This document shows positions 35,503 through 47,265 of a stretch of DNA of 64,000 nucleotides, piece by piece. The notes beneath the pieces were generated by a model. It worked only from the letters and a program-made list of their open reading frames with translations, did not search any database and had not been told where the DNA came from. The DNA is taken from assembly GCF_000004075.3 (NCBI RefSeq), contig NC_026657.2, positions 30,784,408 to 30,848,407 of the forward strand, in the 5' to 3' direction. Every line of letters begins with the position of its first letter. Position 1 is the first letter of the stretch. The translations under genes and the position numbers were made by a program. Origin of the DNA: Cucumis sativus (lineage: Eukaryota > Streptophyta > Magnoliopsida > Cucurbitales > Cucurbitaceae).

Positions 35503-37493
35503 ATGAATTCAGCAGGTCGAAGAAGTGGAGGAGGCCTTCTCGAAGGTTTTTACAGAGTGATCATGCGCCGTAATTCTGTTTACGTCACATTCATCATCGC
35601 TGGTGCCTTTGTTGGAGAACGGGTAATATTGTGGATCTCATATTTCACTGTTAGGTTTTTCTCTTTTCTTTGTGGTGGTTTGTTAATTTTTTAATTTCGT
35701 TTTCCGCGATTGATCTGAAGATCTAGTTTTTTCAAATCACTTGCTATTGATTAAAATTCGTGGTTTCGTTTTTGCTGATTCGTGGAAGAAAAAGTAAACG
35801 AAATAAGCTTGTTTGCGTGTGTCCTTTAGAGAGTAGGTGGAACTGTATTGAAATTTATGGTTTATCTGCCCGAGGAGTCGAGGAGAATCATTAAAAGTAG
35901 AGGATTAATATGTTGTTTTATATTTTCATTTTTGTTCCAACATATATTTTTGGATTCATATATCGGTTTCTGGCATCAATTAAAAAGTATGCAGTGTTCG
36001 ACCGTATTGAATTTCGTTCATTAGTATGCAAATTCTGAATCATGTAAAGTAACTTGGTAGACCTTCTTTATGTATGGAAATGTGGAATTTGGCCATTATT
36101 TGGTCTGCTTGGCAAACGTGTTCAATCTTTGATTGAAAATTTTTTACACGATCATGATAGAGGAAGTGGTAAGCAGAAAAAAGGAACTTAAGAACATAAG
36201 AATGTTTCCTTGTTCCATGGACTGTTTTGCAATGGGTCTTGATATATTAAATTGTAGTAGGGGGCTTTTAAGTTGCACAGCATATGTGTATTTTGTACCT
36301 TAATGCTGGGATTTCCATTGGTGCAGGCCGTGGATTATGGAGTTCAGAAGCTCTGGGAGTACAACAATGTCGGGGTATGAATCTTAGCCTCATATATTGC
36401 TTTACTTTCTTTTTCCTTGTACACATTTCAAATCTATTGATGGGTTCTTACTCTGACGATTGTTTTGGTTACATCTGTGTTCTCCATTGGTATTGATTAT
36501 ATGCTTTGTGTTTTATTCTGGATGTTTTTGCTCCCATTTTCTGTTGTCAGCTTCAAATTATTTATCAATTTCAGCTTCTGTGGTTACTGTGTTGAATATC
36601 ATGGCATTGTAATTAAAAGAACTGTTGCATTTTCTTGATCTCCATTGATTATTGATTTATATTCCATCATCTAGGTTCTTTTTCTTTGTTTGTGTGTGTG
36701 TGGTGTGGAGGGGGTGGTGGTGGTGGTGGTGGTGGTGGCTGGGAGACCACCTCTCCTAGGTAGAAGAATAATAGACTTCTATTCAAAAGGCGTTCATCAG
36801 TCAGTCCCAATTGAAGTTTCTTGGGATAACTATAAACTATGAAGTTTGTCTGTTAGATCATGTCATGGTTCACTAAACAATTTGGCTTTAATCACTCAGT
36901 TCTGTCAATATTAAATAACGACGGTCACTAAAAACATTTTCCAAGTTGGTCTAAATCCAAAGAGTCTTCGGTGAAGCCAGCATGAGCGTCTCAATAAATT
37001 GAATTATCATATTCTTGATAAAAAAAGTCATAGATTTGAAGTCTCACCCCATGTGTCGTTGAAGTAAAAGGTAGGTCTTAAAGGGCTGCCAAAGTAGACA
37101 ACATATATGACTTTAATTCTTAGTTAAAAATGTTCTACTTTGCCAATGGGTAAAATGACAGAAAACAACAAATTGAGGGTGCTTAAAACTCTTTTTTGAA
37201 ATCAGGGTTGAGGCAACTTATATGAATGTAAATTACAATCATTGCCATTTTTAATGTATCTTGATGTTCTCCTCGAATTGAAGGACAATCTATATTAATC
37301 CTTATTCTACTATAATCCTGCTTTGGTAGAGATGTTTTACCTTCACCAAAATGCTACTAAACAATTCTTGTACTGAATTAATAGCTTTCTTAATTCATTC
37401 CCAACATTACTCTGATATACGACGTTTTTAATAATTATGCAGAAACGGTACGAGGACATTTCAGTTTTGGGGCAAAGACCAGTGGAAGAATGA
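35503..37493 (+). CDS. QCR9: cytochrome b-c1 complex subunit 9
   Basis: Exons 35503-35622, 36327-36374 and 37443-37493 give 72 aa, the same length I recall for the Arabidopsis subunit. QCR9 is a small single-helix subunit of mitochondrial complex III that stabilises the Rieske protein and cytochrome c1 contacts. The matrix-side part contains GLLEGFYRVIMRRNSVY, then the transmembrane helix VTFIIAGAFVGERAVDYG, then KLWEYNNVGKRYEDI and the plant C-terminus VLGQRPVEE. The ATG at 35503 is chosen because upstream in-frame sequence is leader-like. Introns are 704 and 1,068 nt. Neighbour order fits the FtsZ2-2/BIC1/QCR9 neighbourhood of Arabidopsis chromosome 3 (from memory). Confidence 0.95.
36713..36738 (+). 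repeat. (GGT)n microsatellite in QCR9 intron 2
   Basis: About eight GGT triplets, preceded by a TG-rich stretch (36690-36704). Simple sequence, probably length-variable. Confidence 0.8.
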
Positions 37494-39114
37494 AACTGTT
37501 AGCCACTTAAAACCTACACAATCATGGATTCAAGAGGTAAAGGAACTGGCTGTCTTAGGATGGTAAATGAGAATGTATTTCCAATAGGAAAAAGGTTCTC
37601 TTTTTTTCCGCTCTGGAAAGTTTTTGTTTCTTCATGAGATTCTAATGATATTTTATTTGATTTAAGTTTGGAGTTACAAGCTTGTCTATTACTTTTGATT
37701 GTTCATCGAGAATACAATAAAAGCAAAATGTTGAGAGTACTACTTAGAAAGTTACAAAGGTATCAGCATTCAGCAGTGAGCATAATGGTAAGTACTATTG
37801 GTTATAATGTATATATAGTTGAAAATAGAGAGCTTAGATGGTTGAAATTAATTTTTGGTAAATTAGTTGGATTGTGGGAGGGAGATAGTACTCATATCGT
37901 TATTGATTCGAGCAATAGCTCAATTGGCATAAATGTGTGGTATCATCCGCAAAGAAAAAGGCATCGATATCGTAATTTTTGCAATATAATTTCAGTATTG
38001 TAAAGGAAGAGGAAGGCCCTTGGAATTTTGTGACAAGTAGTGGGGTTGTTTAGTTAGTGAGAAGAGAGTAGGGGTGTGTTAGTTATAATTAGAATTACAA
38101 CTTATACAATTGGTTCGGTTTTTAAGTATAAAACAGACTAACAGAGAATCTGTGACAAAATAAGTCCTTGAACTGTACTAATACAAGGTTTTTAACTTAA
38201 TGTATTTGGTATTTGAAGTTCATAGATCTCCTAGATATGTAATTTGAACTTTTAGTAAAAAAAACAAAAACAACAAAAACAAAACAAAAATTGATTTCAA
38301 TTTTATATTTAACTTTTTTATTAAGAGTTTTCAATTTTACCTTTTAATATTTGAAGTTTGTTTCAAAATGTACGAGAATACTTTTTAACAATTCAATTAT
38401 AAATACAACATTAGTAGATTTAGTACAAGTCTAGGGATTTGAACCCTTCTTAATATAATATATAATTGAAATAATACAACTACTATTCTTCTTTCCCTGT
38501 CTAAACAAAAATTAGTTCTAACCTTTTTTTTCTAGCCATTTAACCAAAAAAAAAGTTAATCGATGAATTTTGTATTAAAAACAAATGAATTTTTTTAAAA
38601 AAAATTGAAAAAAATGGACGGAACCAAAAACAAAATTTATTAAACTCGATTTTTAAAAATATTTTGTTTTTATTTTTGACAATTTTTCAGAAACAAATAT
38701 AATATTTAGTTTTTGTTAGAAAAATTTAAAACAAAAAAGGTTCCTCCCTTATCTCGCTTGGTCAATTAGAAATTAAAATTTCTCTCTCCATACAGTCACT
38801 CTCTCGTAAAAATCATCTTCGCTCCTTTGCAAAAACCTCCAACTTCCCAAGGGGTTCGCTCCAATTTTCCTCACATCAACAACGAAACCTTCCTCATCTT
38901 CATAGATCCGCTACTCGATCAATAGTACCCTTCATTTGCAGATCTTAAGATCGTTCATCTCTGTTTAGGATTTTTCAAGGTTTGATTTCGATTGCGCATT
39001 CTTTTTATGTTTGGAATTTTTTAAATTTCTTTGCTTACAATCTCTATTGTATTCCTCAATCTATCAACAAAACCCTACCCCTAATCTGTCTCTCTTCTCA
39101 ATCTCTCAGCGACA
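37494..39114. other. spacer QCR9 to GNA1 with possible SINE relic and GNA1 leader
   Basis: QCR9 3'-UTR at the left. The open frame 37668-38003 has no family resemblance; within it TAGCTCAATTGG (about 37918-37929) matches a polymerase III box A. 38160-38760 is AT-rich. From about 38800 the C/T-rich GNA1 leader begins, with a likely 5'-UTR intron from 38980 (TTCAAG|GTTTG) to 39109 (CTCAG). A telo-box-like AAACCCTA lies inside it near 39070. Confidence 0.5.
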
Positions 39115-39588
39115 ATGCAGAGCTCTAACTCATCAAGTGAAGAACGCAGATTAGAAGTTCGAAAATTAGAGATCTCCGACAAGAACAAAGGTTTCGTTGA
39201 GCTATTGCAGCAACTAACCGTTTGTGATTCAGTGTCCGACAAAGACTTCGAAGACAGGTTTCAGGAATTGAGCGCCCTCGGAAACGAGCATGTTATTTGT
39301 GTCGTAGAGGACGATCGATCGGGGAAGATCATCGCCACTGGAAGCGTCTTCATTGAGAAGAAATTCATAAGAAACTGTGGGAAAGTAGGGCATATCGAAG
39401 ACGTAGTGGTGGATTCGAGTGCTCGAGGGATGCAATTGGGGAAGAAAATAGTAGACTTTCTTACGGATCATGCCCGCGAAATGGGATGCTATAAGGTAAT
39501 TCTTGATTGCAGTGTTGAGAATCGAGGATTCTATGAGAAATGTGGGTTCGAACATAAGGCGATTCAAATGGCGAAATACTTCAATTGA
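39115..39588 (+). CDS. GNA1: glucosamine-6-phosphate N-acetyltransferase
   Basis: An intronless coding region of 157 aa. GNA1 transfers acetyl from acetyl-CoA to glucosamine-6-phosphate, a step towards UDP-GlcNAc for N-glycans, GPI anchors and O-GlcNAc; in plants it acts at the ER or cytosol. The GNAT fold is clear: GKVGHIEDVVVDSSARG (89-105) holds strand 4 and the start of the acetyl-CoA P-loop (R-G-M-Q-L-G, 104-109), followed by KKIVDFL and the C-terminal VENRGFYEKCGF (134-145) with the conserved Tyr140. The length is near that of Arabidopsis GNA1 (149 aa, from memory). The start is the first ATG after the leader intron (GACAATGC). Confidence 0.95.
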   Translation: MQSSNSSSEERRLEVRKLEISDKNKGFVELLQQLTVCDSVSDKDFEDRFQELSALGNEHVICVVEDDRSGKIIATGSVFIEKKFIRNCGKVGHIEDVVVDSSARGMQLGKKIVDFLTDHAREMGCYKVILDCSVENRGFYEKCGFEHKAIQMAKYFN

Positions 39589-40082
39589 AGTAGAACTCAT
39601 GCCAACAATTGGGTTTCGATTTCGACTTTGGAATTGTAAGTGGATTTGTCTTTTGCTTTCATGAATTTCTTCAAACACAAATTATTTGGGTCATGGTTGG
39701 CTCTCACTCTCACAGTCTTCAAAAACGATATTCAATATTCTGTGGATTGGGAAATCTTGACAACATTTTGTTGTCTACAGAAATATTGATCTGAAAATGT
39801 TATAATTTTACGATAATGTTTAGGTGAAAATATAAAGGAAATGGTCAATGAATTTGTAGAAAACTTACAAAATTCAAGAATAAAAAGTTATTTAAACTCA
39901 ATAAATAAACCTTCTATAGGTTTAAACCAGTGAGACTTAGTAGAAAAATAAACTAGGTTAAATTACAAGGTCGGATTGAAAATTGATTAATCTATTATGT
40001 ATAAATTTAATGTTATGTTTAATGAAACGATCTATAAATTTTAAAAATTTTGGAAGTTCAAATGCTAAATTAAGAAAAAAGT

Positions 40083-40200
40083 TTGTAAATGGTGACTATT
40101 TTAGAGATAATAATAAACTATATAACAATTTTTTTAAAAAAAACTACAAATATTGTAGTCTTACTCAGTAGACCATTTTGCTAAACCATTTTGCTAAATT
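40083..40200. repeat. dispersed AT-rich repeat family copy
   Basis: The stretch GACTATTTTAG ... ATAATAATAA ... ATATAACAA ... TTTTTTAAAAAAAA ... CAAATAT resembles the left part of the repeat at 47795-47995 in the same order. Boundaries are uncertain. Confidence 0.45.
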
Positions 40201-40223
40201 TGGTAGACTATTTTGCTAAATTT

Positions 40224-40310
40224 GCAATTTAGTAAAATTTTACTCTATACATTAATAATCTAATGATTAGCAATTTAGTAAAATTTTACTCTATACATTA
40301 ATAATCTAAT
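40224..40310 (+). repeat. 41-bp direct tandem duplication
   Basis: The unit GCAATTTAGTAAAATTTTAC... occurs at 40224-40264 and again at 40270-40310, apparently identical and separated by five bases. It is a recent local duplication. Confidence 0.8.
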
Positions 40311-40699
40311 TTAAATCATTAATAATTTAATTTAAATCATGACTATATTTGTAACTATTCCTAACTAGAATATAAAACAATATTAAAATTTTAAGATAAA
40401 CAATATTTTAAGATAAGTTTGAAGTAAAAGTTGAGTACTTAAGAAAACATTTATTGAAAGAGATCATTTATGGTTGATACTTGGATTGTTCTAACGATAA
40501 ATAGAGGGGCATAATGTTATGGATTTTTAGGTTAGATGTATGAATTAGTTTCACAGTCAAAGTACTAACCAGGTGTTTGCATGCAAATATAAATGAATAA
40601 ATAAGATGATTAGAAGTGGCCCAAAAAGAATGCGAATTGTTCTATGTTATATTTCCAACTTGGTTATTTTAATCTTACAGTGCTAAAATGGAAAGAGAG

Positions 40700-40962
40700 A
40701 TCAAAATCCCCAGTTCCCCCAACCTGCCCCCATCAAATTTTTATACAGTAAATAACAATTAAGCAGTATAATCCTATATACCAAAAAAAAGCTCTGTTAT
40801 CAAGCAGAGAATCACAATCTTCACCACTTTCTCAAACAGAGAATCCATTTCACCAAATAAATTGGAAACCAGCCTCATATCCGCGGGCTAATTAACAGCT
40901 TGGTGAAATCCCAACAACTGCGTATTCGTGGGAGACACTGTCATGATCTTGAAATCACAGAA
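40700..40962 (-). other. terminal 3'-UTR exon of At5g03900-like gene (inferred)
   Basis: On the minus strand a T-rich tract and TGCAG form a strong acceptor (exon from 40962). It pairs with the donor GGAAAG|GTATTG at 42345/42344, 25 nt after the stop codon. The exon would be non-coding. Its 3' end is a guess. Confidence 0.45.
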
Positions 40963-42369
40963 CTGCAAAAAAAAAAAAAGAAATAAACTAATTACGATTT
41001 GAACAATGTGACGATCAATAGAGTTAACAACTCGATCATAGCTGAAATTATGCTCGAATAGTTACTGTTAAGGCAAATACTATCAACTAACAGATATAAT
41101 GTTCAAATTTTTCAGTATAACTCTTTGATATTGTTGAACTGACAAAAAAAGTGTTCATTCACTGAGGCTGTAGTAAGAAAAAACGAGGGGAGGAATATTT
41201 TAGGTATCCAAACACCTTAAACTGTGCAGAAAATAGCCAAACAAACACAAATCAGAGACCCAAATATCTCAGCAACACTATTAAATTGAGCGTTTTTCAA
41301 TGTACAGTGAGTTATGACTCCAAAATTGAAACAAGGGAACTTCAAGCTTGCTGAGAAATTGAAACGAGGGAATTTCAAGAACATGCTTAAGCAAAAATCC
41401 TTTGGTCTAATGAGGTCTTTACCCTTCTTTGAAGGCTATGGTTTTGAAGAAACTTGAGAATCTTTCATGCTCAAGAACTAATCTAGGATGTTTTTTTTGG
41501 GATTCTGTTACTATTTTTGCGTCTACTTCTAAATTCTCTTGTAATTATAGCCAAATTAAAACTAACTCATATTTAGGATATCTCATCTACCCTCTTTGAT
41601 TATGACAGTTAAGTTTCTAATAAAATAAGAAAAAATAAAAGAAAAAAAGGTTGAAACAAGGGTATTTTGAAACACAGGTTCCCCCAGAAATCTGTGAGAG
41701 CTGGTCCTTTCCACTCTAGACTCAAACGTCTACACAAAATACCTGGCTACTCTAAACGCCCTAAAATCCTTACAAAACCTTATACAACCACAGATGATAC
41801 ACTGAGCCCCCACACTAACCGTCTTTTCAGCCACTTCCCAATTCGCCCCTCCTTCAGTAGGTATTTAAAATCAGATGTCTCACATACTAATTCCTAGACT
41901 ATTCGAGAGCTCGGAGGCTTCAGACTCGACCTAATTTAGTACTCTACTCTCTTGACTCGTATCGTCTATTTTGAAATATGGAAGACAAGAGACCAACCAG
42001 TTACAATGACTAACCAGTCTCTTCCTTGTGTAGGTTTACTTGTACTTGAAGTCAAGGAAGCTTCTCTCCTTTCATTTCCCCCCCTCTTCTTTATAATTCT
42101 TTTGATGAAATTTCTTGCACATAAATCACCAAACCTACCAGACTACCCTTCAGTGGTAAAATTATTGATAGAGAAAATTTTGCAGTCTATTAGCACTGCA
42201 TTATGAAAATACTCTTACAGGAATATAAATTTCACCCATAGCCTGGTCATTCTAGCAAATGCAAAAATACAGCAAATATAGCTTCTTAAGCTCTCTGAAA
42301 ATAGGTGAATAACAATCTAACGTTTAAAGAGTGAGAAGCAATACCTTTCCAATTGTCACCACCAATTCT

Positions 42370-45300
42370 CTAATCTGACTTTTCTATCTCTCGAAACTTT
42401 CTTTCCCATTCTTGGAGTTCATAATTTTGCTCAATTAAATCTCGATCAGTACTATATACAATTCGATCCTGACCGATTACAGTTTTTTGGGCCATGTCTC
42501 GAGCACTGAGAAGCTGACCAGATTGCATTCAAAGAATTAGATTCCCTGGTGAAACAAAATCTAAAAGAAAACTGAATGCTGTAACAACTAAGATGCAGGA
42601 CTTGCCTAGACTCCAACAAGAGTAAATAGAATTGATGTGTGAGGAAAGAAAAGGATAATAACAAAATAACTTCGTAGCCATATTTAAGTGAATCAACAGG
42701 CAATTCTCCAACTGATATTGATAAGCAGTTCCACCCAAGAAATGTGAAATAGACATCATCAGAGTGCTAAAGTGATGCTAAAAAAACAAGCACAGGTGAG
42801 GAAAAAAAAAAAAAAAATAGGGCTTTGTTCATATAGTATTTTTTCTGCTCTTTGGTTTGGAGGATTAAGGTCCTAGAAAGGTCAGGTTCTGTTCTTGAGA
42901 GGTTCTTCACAACCACCTCAAAACGTAGGATAGGTTGTCGAGGATTTTTTCTTTGTTAGTTGGTCCTTTTTGTTGTATCCTGTGTCAGAAGGCGGAGGAA
43001 AACTTGGATCACCTTCTTTGGCATTGTGAGCTGGCAAGTCCCATTCAGGATGATTTTCTTGAGACTTTTGGCTTGTCGTATGCTCTTTATAGAGATGTTA
43101 GAGGGATAATCGAGGAGAACCTCCTCAATCTGCCTTGTGGGGAAAGAAGCCGATTTCTTTGGCATGCTTGTGTTTGTGCCATCTTGTGGGTTTTGTGGGA
43201 TGAGAGAAATAGGAGGGTGTTTAGGGGAGTTGAAAGGGAGGTTGGGGAGACTTGGTCAGTTATTCCGTATCATATTTCTCTTTGAACTTCAATTTTGAGG
43301 ACTTTTTGTTGTTATCCTCTTGACATGAGTTTGTATAGCCAGCCCCCTTCCTGTAGTGGGGGTCACCTGTTTTTTGTGGGTTTAGTTTTTTGTGTGCCCG
43401 TGTATTTTTTTCATTTCTTCTCAATGAAAGCCTTTTATTCAAAAAAGAAACATACAGAAAACTGATGCCAATCTACTCAAACAAATGAATCTATAGAGGA
43501 GCAAATTTCTTTTCGTGATCTGAAATCTATAGACTAGTTACCTTCCGTCTGAGGGTCACATCTGGCAGTTCAAGGGCTTGAGCACGCTTTTGCCTTGCTT
43601 CATTTCGTTTTCCTATTTCAGCATTTCTCTTCTGGACAATGAACCACCGGACCAATGGAATTGTGAAGAAAGAACCAGCATATATCTGCACATTTCTTTT
43701 CATGATTATAAAAAATACACAATATGGACTAAATTAAATCATGGGACAATCATAGGATAAGAAGTAATCAAATGATGTCAAACCTGCAGTAGAGGAAATA
43801 TATCTGAGACAAATTTAATAAGGCCACTTGGCTTAACAGCAACATCCCTTCAAAAATGGAATTGGGGGGAAATTATTAGATTTTGTCAGAAACCACAATA
43901 AAACAATCCAGTCTAAGCATCCATACTTCAACATGGCTCCGAGGACTATTACACCAAAAAGATTAAGACCTCCCAATCCAATGGCCATTGCTCTCTCTGA
44001 ATTACTTGTTTTACTGCAGACAAAAAATTTCCAGACCATTAATTAAATTTAAATTATACTCCCAAACAACATAAAGAACCTTAACCATGGTACCTAAAGA
44101 CCCATTTCTTCTCTTTGAAAATTTTTTCAATCCCTCCAACCCAGTCAGCCCATTTTCTACCCACGTACTCCTTCCTTCCACTCCGCTGAGAAGAAGCTGT
44201 GCGCTGAAGGGAGGGAAATCGATATAGAATATTTCCCTATAAATAAAGAACTTTGGGTGAATAAGCTAAGTTTTTTTCTGAAGAATTTAGAGCCACATAC
44301 CAATAAACAAAGTGATGAAGAGGATAAGCAATCCTTTAGAGAAAAAGATGCAACTTATGGAAGTTTTCACGTCTGGAAAATTAGAAGTCATAAGAAATAC
44401 CAAATTTTAAAGATTTAACATATTTATACAAACAACAAGAATAAATTTTACCCTTAACATGTACAAAATCCTTTTGTTTTCACAATTTTGCTTATCTTAT
44501 CTAGCCAAAAGCCCTAAAGCTGAGATGGCATATTGCATGCTTCCAACAAATCATTTTCTTTACTGGCAACTACTCTCCAAAAATATCCTATCAAATAATA
44601 AATTTGCATCCAAAATTAATAGCTTAAGCTTTTAGTGTAATTTTAATTAAACATACAATAAGAACAGGAGATCTAAACTGACATCATGTAATGTTATGTC
44701 ATACTCCAATTCAAGAAAACAGAAACATGGGCAAAAACACTGTATACAAATGGAGTTTGTACTCCAAAACCATATCATAATTCATTCGATAGCTTTTAGT
44801 AAGCATAACACTTCAAGTCTCAACCTACCAACAGACTTGTGTTCATTTATGAGTGGCATCATATATGGGTAAATTGGACTGATTGAATTCATTCAAGCAT
44901 AAATTGGGCTGACTGAATTCATTCAAGCATTTCATACCTCGTTAAACATACCTCTTCATCAATTTCAGGTTGGCCATCAAAACGTAAAAGAACTGGTAAA
45001 ATGTATGACTCATCATCCTGCAATCATCAAGAGGATGAAACAAAGTCAAAGAGAAGACTAATATTTTAATTACACTTAAATATGAGTTGATTCCACCTAT
45101 TAAATAGCAGTCGAGTAATAATGATTGGCAAAAAAATCAATTATTTTCCTTTGGTACCCGAAGTCCTATCAGTTTCAGTTTGGAACTTACCGTGTTCCTC
45201 TCTGACACATCCAGATATGGTGCAAGTTCTTCAGCAGCTACAACACCACCATTGGAGCTGATGTACTGCCCAATCTGCAAATTGGCTCAAAATGTTAGCT

Positions 45301-47265
45301 CATGTCAATAGTTATATATATGTCTACAAACTGCTCGTAGAAAACAATTAAAACCAACTTCCTGAAATGGAAAAGTAGACACAGGGCAATAAGAAAAAAA
45401 ACTAAGATTGATTTGATGCCAAAACAGTCTCTCTTTAACTGGACATAAGCATGACAAAGTAGGGGAAAGGGTTGCAACCGGCTTACTACCTTTTTCTTAG
45501 TTCCTTTATCCTTGATATAAAGTGTCCCTACAAACTCTTTCTAACAAACAGAAAAACCTTGAACATACCTTCATAACAGAACAGAAGAGTTTTTCAAGGA
45601 AACAAAACTCTTGTTGAAATAAAAAATGAGAAAGGTCATCCGAGAGTGGAAAAAGTTAAAAACAAGGAAAGCATATAAAAACTGAAAACAACTTTGAGTT
45701 GTATGCATAACTTCAAAACACGCGAGTTTGTTAAGAACTGAGAAACTAGAATCGTGTAAAATTTCATGAGAAAAAATCTTCACAAAACAAAAATGGAAAA
45801 TAAAATATTGAAAGTAACGGACCACTGAACACAGTCCTCAAATATTACCAACTTCCATCTCTCTTCTTCAATTCCTTGATTTGGATCACCGTCGCCAAAA
45901 ACAAATGAGAAAATCTAAAAGAAGACCATTGCAAAGTTAGGTTTTAAATCTGACCTAGAGTAGTACAGGATCATAATATAAACTAGAAATCATTTAATCA
46001 CATACAGATTCAATGAAGTTCATCTTATTATCTTCTGTTTGTAGTCGGCGTCTCCTATAGTAGTATGGATCCCAGTACCTTACATGATGCAAACAGGAGG
46101 GAATGACAACCTAAAGTCCTCTACAAATAAGGCTTCCAATTCATGAAATACATATATGTGCATATATATATTACCAGAAAAGATCAGTTGGACTCAAATA
46201 GAATGTGAATCCTGAATCATATGATCTGCTGCGTCTTCCACGATTATCCTCTTCACTGTATCATTAAACTTGAATCAATATGTAATTTGAAAGTTTCCTT
46301 GAACCAGCACTCTGTATTGTATGATCAATATCACAAAAATAATTCGCTTGTAAAAAGAGAATAAGAACCTTCTGCTTGAAATTAGAGCAATAATTGTAGT
46401 ATATACAAGAACGATTGAAGCAATTAGTGCCGTTCCAAACGAAACCCTAACAAGATATTCAGCAGCGGCCTGAAAATTTGAGTTAAAACCGCCATTACAA
46501 CACACAATTGTTTCCTGAGACTAAAACTCAAGAGAGAAACTCAACGCTCCCAAGCTAATACCTTTGACTTCTCTATAAGAGGTTCAAACTTGATCCAAAA
46601 CGATTTGGCTGCAAGCTTTGAACGATAATCTTTAGGGAAAACGTAGAGAACGTCGCCCTCATCAGAAACCTGTTAAGAACATCTTGAAAAATTTTGCAGT
46701 CACAAAATTAAGAACTTCAAAACCTACAATTTGCATTTACATTCTACAGATAGAACAAATCCAGTGTATCTTGATGGTATCCCCAGTAGGAAGAAAAATT
46801 CTTGCGTGTCCAATTTAATATTTGTTTGGTGAATTACTAAATTTAAATGCAATTCTACGTGTTAATAATAAGTACCTCCAGAAAACCATCGGTATCAGCA
46901 GCTAGGGCTTGCAAAGCCTTCTGAGCTTCATTGAGCTTAAGTCCCGCCCTGCTTGCAACGTCTCCAATGGTTACTCTTCCTCCACACGCCTCCACAGCCT
47001 CCATCGTTCTCTTTCTCACGTCCGACGGCAATTTATCGCTCTCCACTACATTTCCAGGTCTAATATCGGAAGGAATGTCAATGCCCGCTCTTACAGTAGG
47101 AACAAAACCCCTTGCCCTAGATTCCGGCGGCGCAATCCGGGTCGGAAGGGCCGGAAAAGTAATGGTAGACGGCTTTACGCAAATTGAGGGTTTAAGGGTG
47201 ATGAGAGGATGAAAATATAAGCGGGAACTCTGGGAAATGGCGAAATAGGTAGATATTGAAGCCAT
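42370..47265 (-). CDS. uncharacterised plastid membrane protein, At5g03900-like
   Basis: Thirteen coding exons on the minus strand: 47265-46876, 46669-46562, 46469-46369, 46255-46175, 46078-46006, 45914-45849, 45274-45191, 45017-44952, 44236-44094, 44013-43927, 43847-43784, 43685-43542 and 42513-42370, giving 516 aa (Arabidopsis homologue about 523, from memory). The N-terminus (1-~65) is a Ser/Pro-rich transit peptide. Residues ~87-145 form a winged-helix-like module (GGRVTIGDVASRAGL ... GDVLYVFP), repeated at ~274-335 (GGVVAAEELAPYLDV ... GNILYRFP). Hydrophobic helices lie at ~173-195, ~380-400 and ~415-438. An Arg-rich loop with SEEDNRGRR follows the first helix. The database label 'iron-sulfur cluster biosynthesis' is, I believe, unsupported by domain content; the function is unknown. 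The last coding intron carries a LINE fragment. Confidence 0.9.
42880..43445 (+). mobile_element. LINE 3' fragment with zf-RVT domain, in last coding intron
   Basis: The + strand frame 42935-43285 encodes the reverse-transcriptase zinc-binding region that ends plant LINE ORF2: CILCQKAEENLDHLLWHC (Cys-x2-Cys ... His-x4-His-Cys) followed by LWVLWDERNRRVF and a stop. A 3'-UTR of about 150 nt with TG-rich sequence and an A-rich end follows. It is antisense to the host gene. The 5' part of the element is missing, as is usual for LINE insertions. No convincing target-site duplication was found. Confidence 0.85.
44871..44930 (+). repeat. 30-bp tandem duplication in intron 8 of At5g03900-like gene
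   Basis: Two adjacent 30-bp units (44871-44900 and 44901-44930) starting AAATTGG and ending ATTCAAGCAT differ at two positions. A simple local duplication. Confidence 0.85.

Larger units (their letters stand above)
39589..40700. other. intergenic, AT-rich with tandem duplication
   Basis: GNA1 3'-UTR, then AT-rich DNA. Around 40083-40200 a member of the dispersed hairpin-repeat family is likely, followed by a 41-bp direct duplication (listed separately). No gene is seen. Confidence 0.5.

Noticed and set aside
37443-38160. Possible solo LTR after QCR9, suggested by a G-rich tract followed by TGTTAG and a TATA-like stretch near 38075-38130
   Set aside because: No matching second LTR, no CA terminus or target duplication could be found by eye.
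38430-38460. GGTTCAAATCC-like motif on the minus strand, possible tRNA
   Set aside because: No box A at the right spacing and no cloverleaf.
40896-40968. Short open segment ending in TAG after a good acceptor, initially taken as the last coding exon of the At5g03900-like gene
   Set aside because: The exon 42513-42370 keeps the family C-terminus (IEKSD) and ends in a stop, so the downstream exon can only be 3'-UTR.
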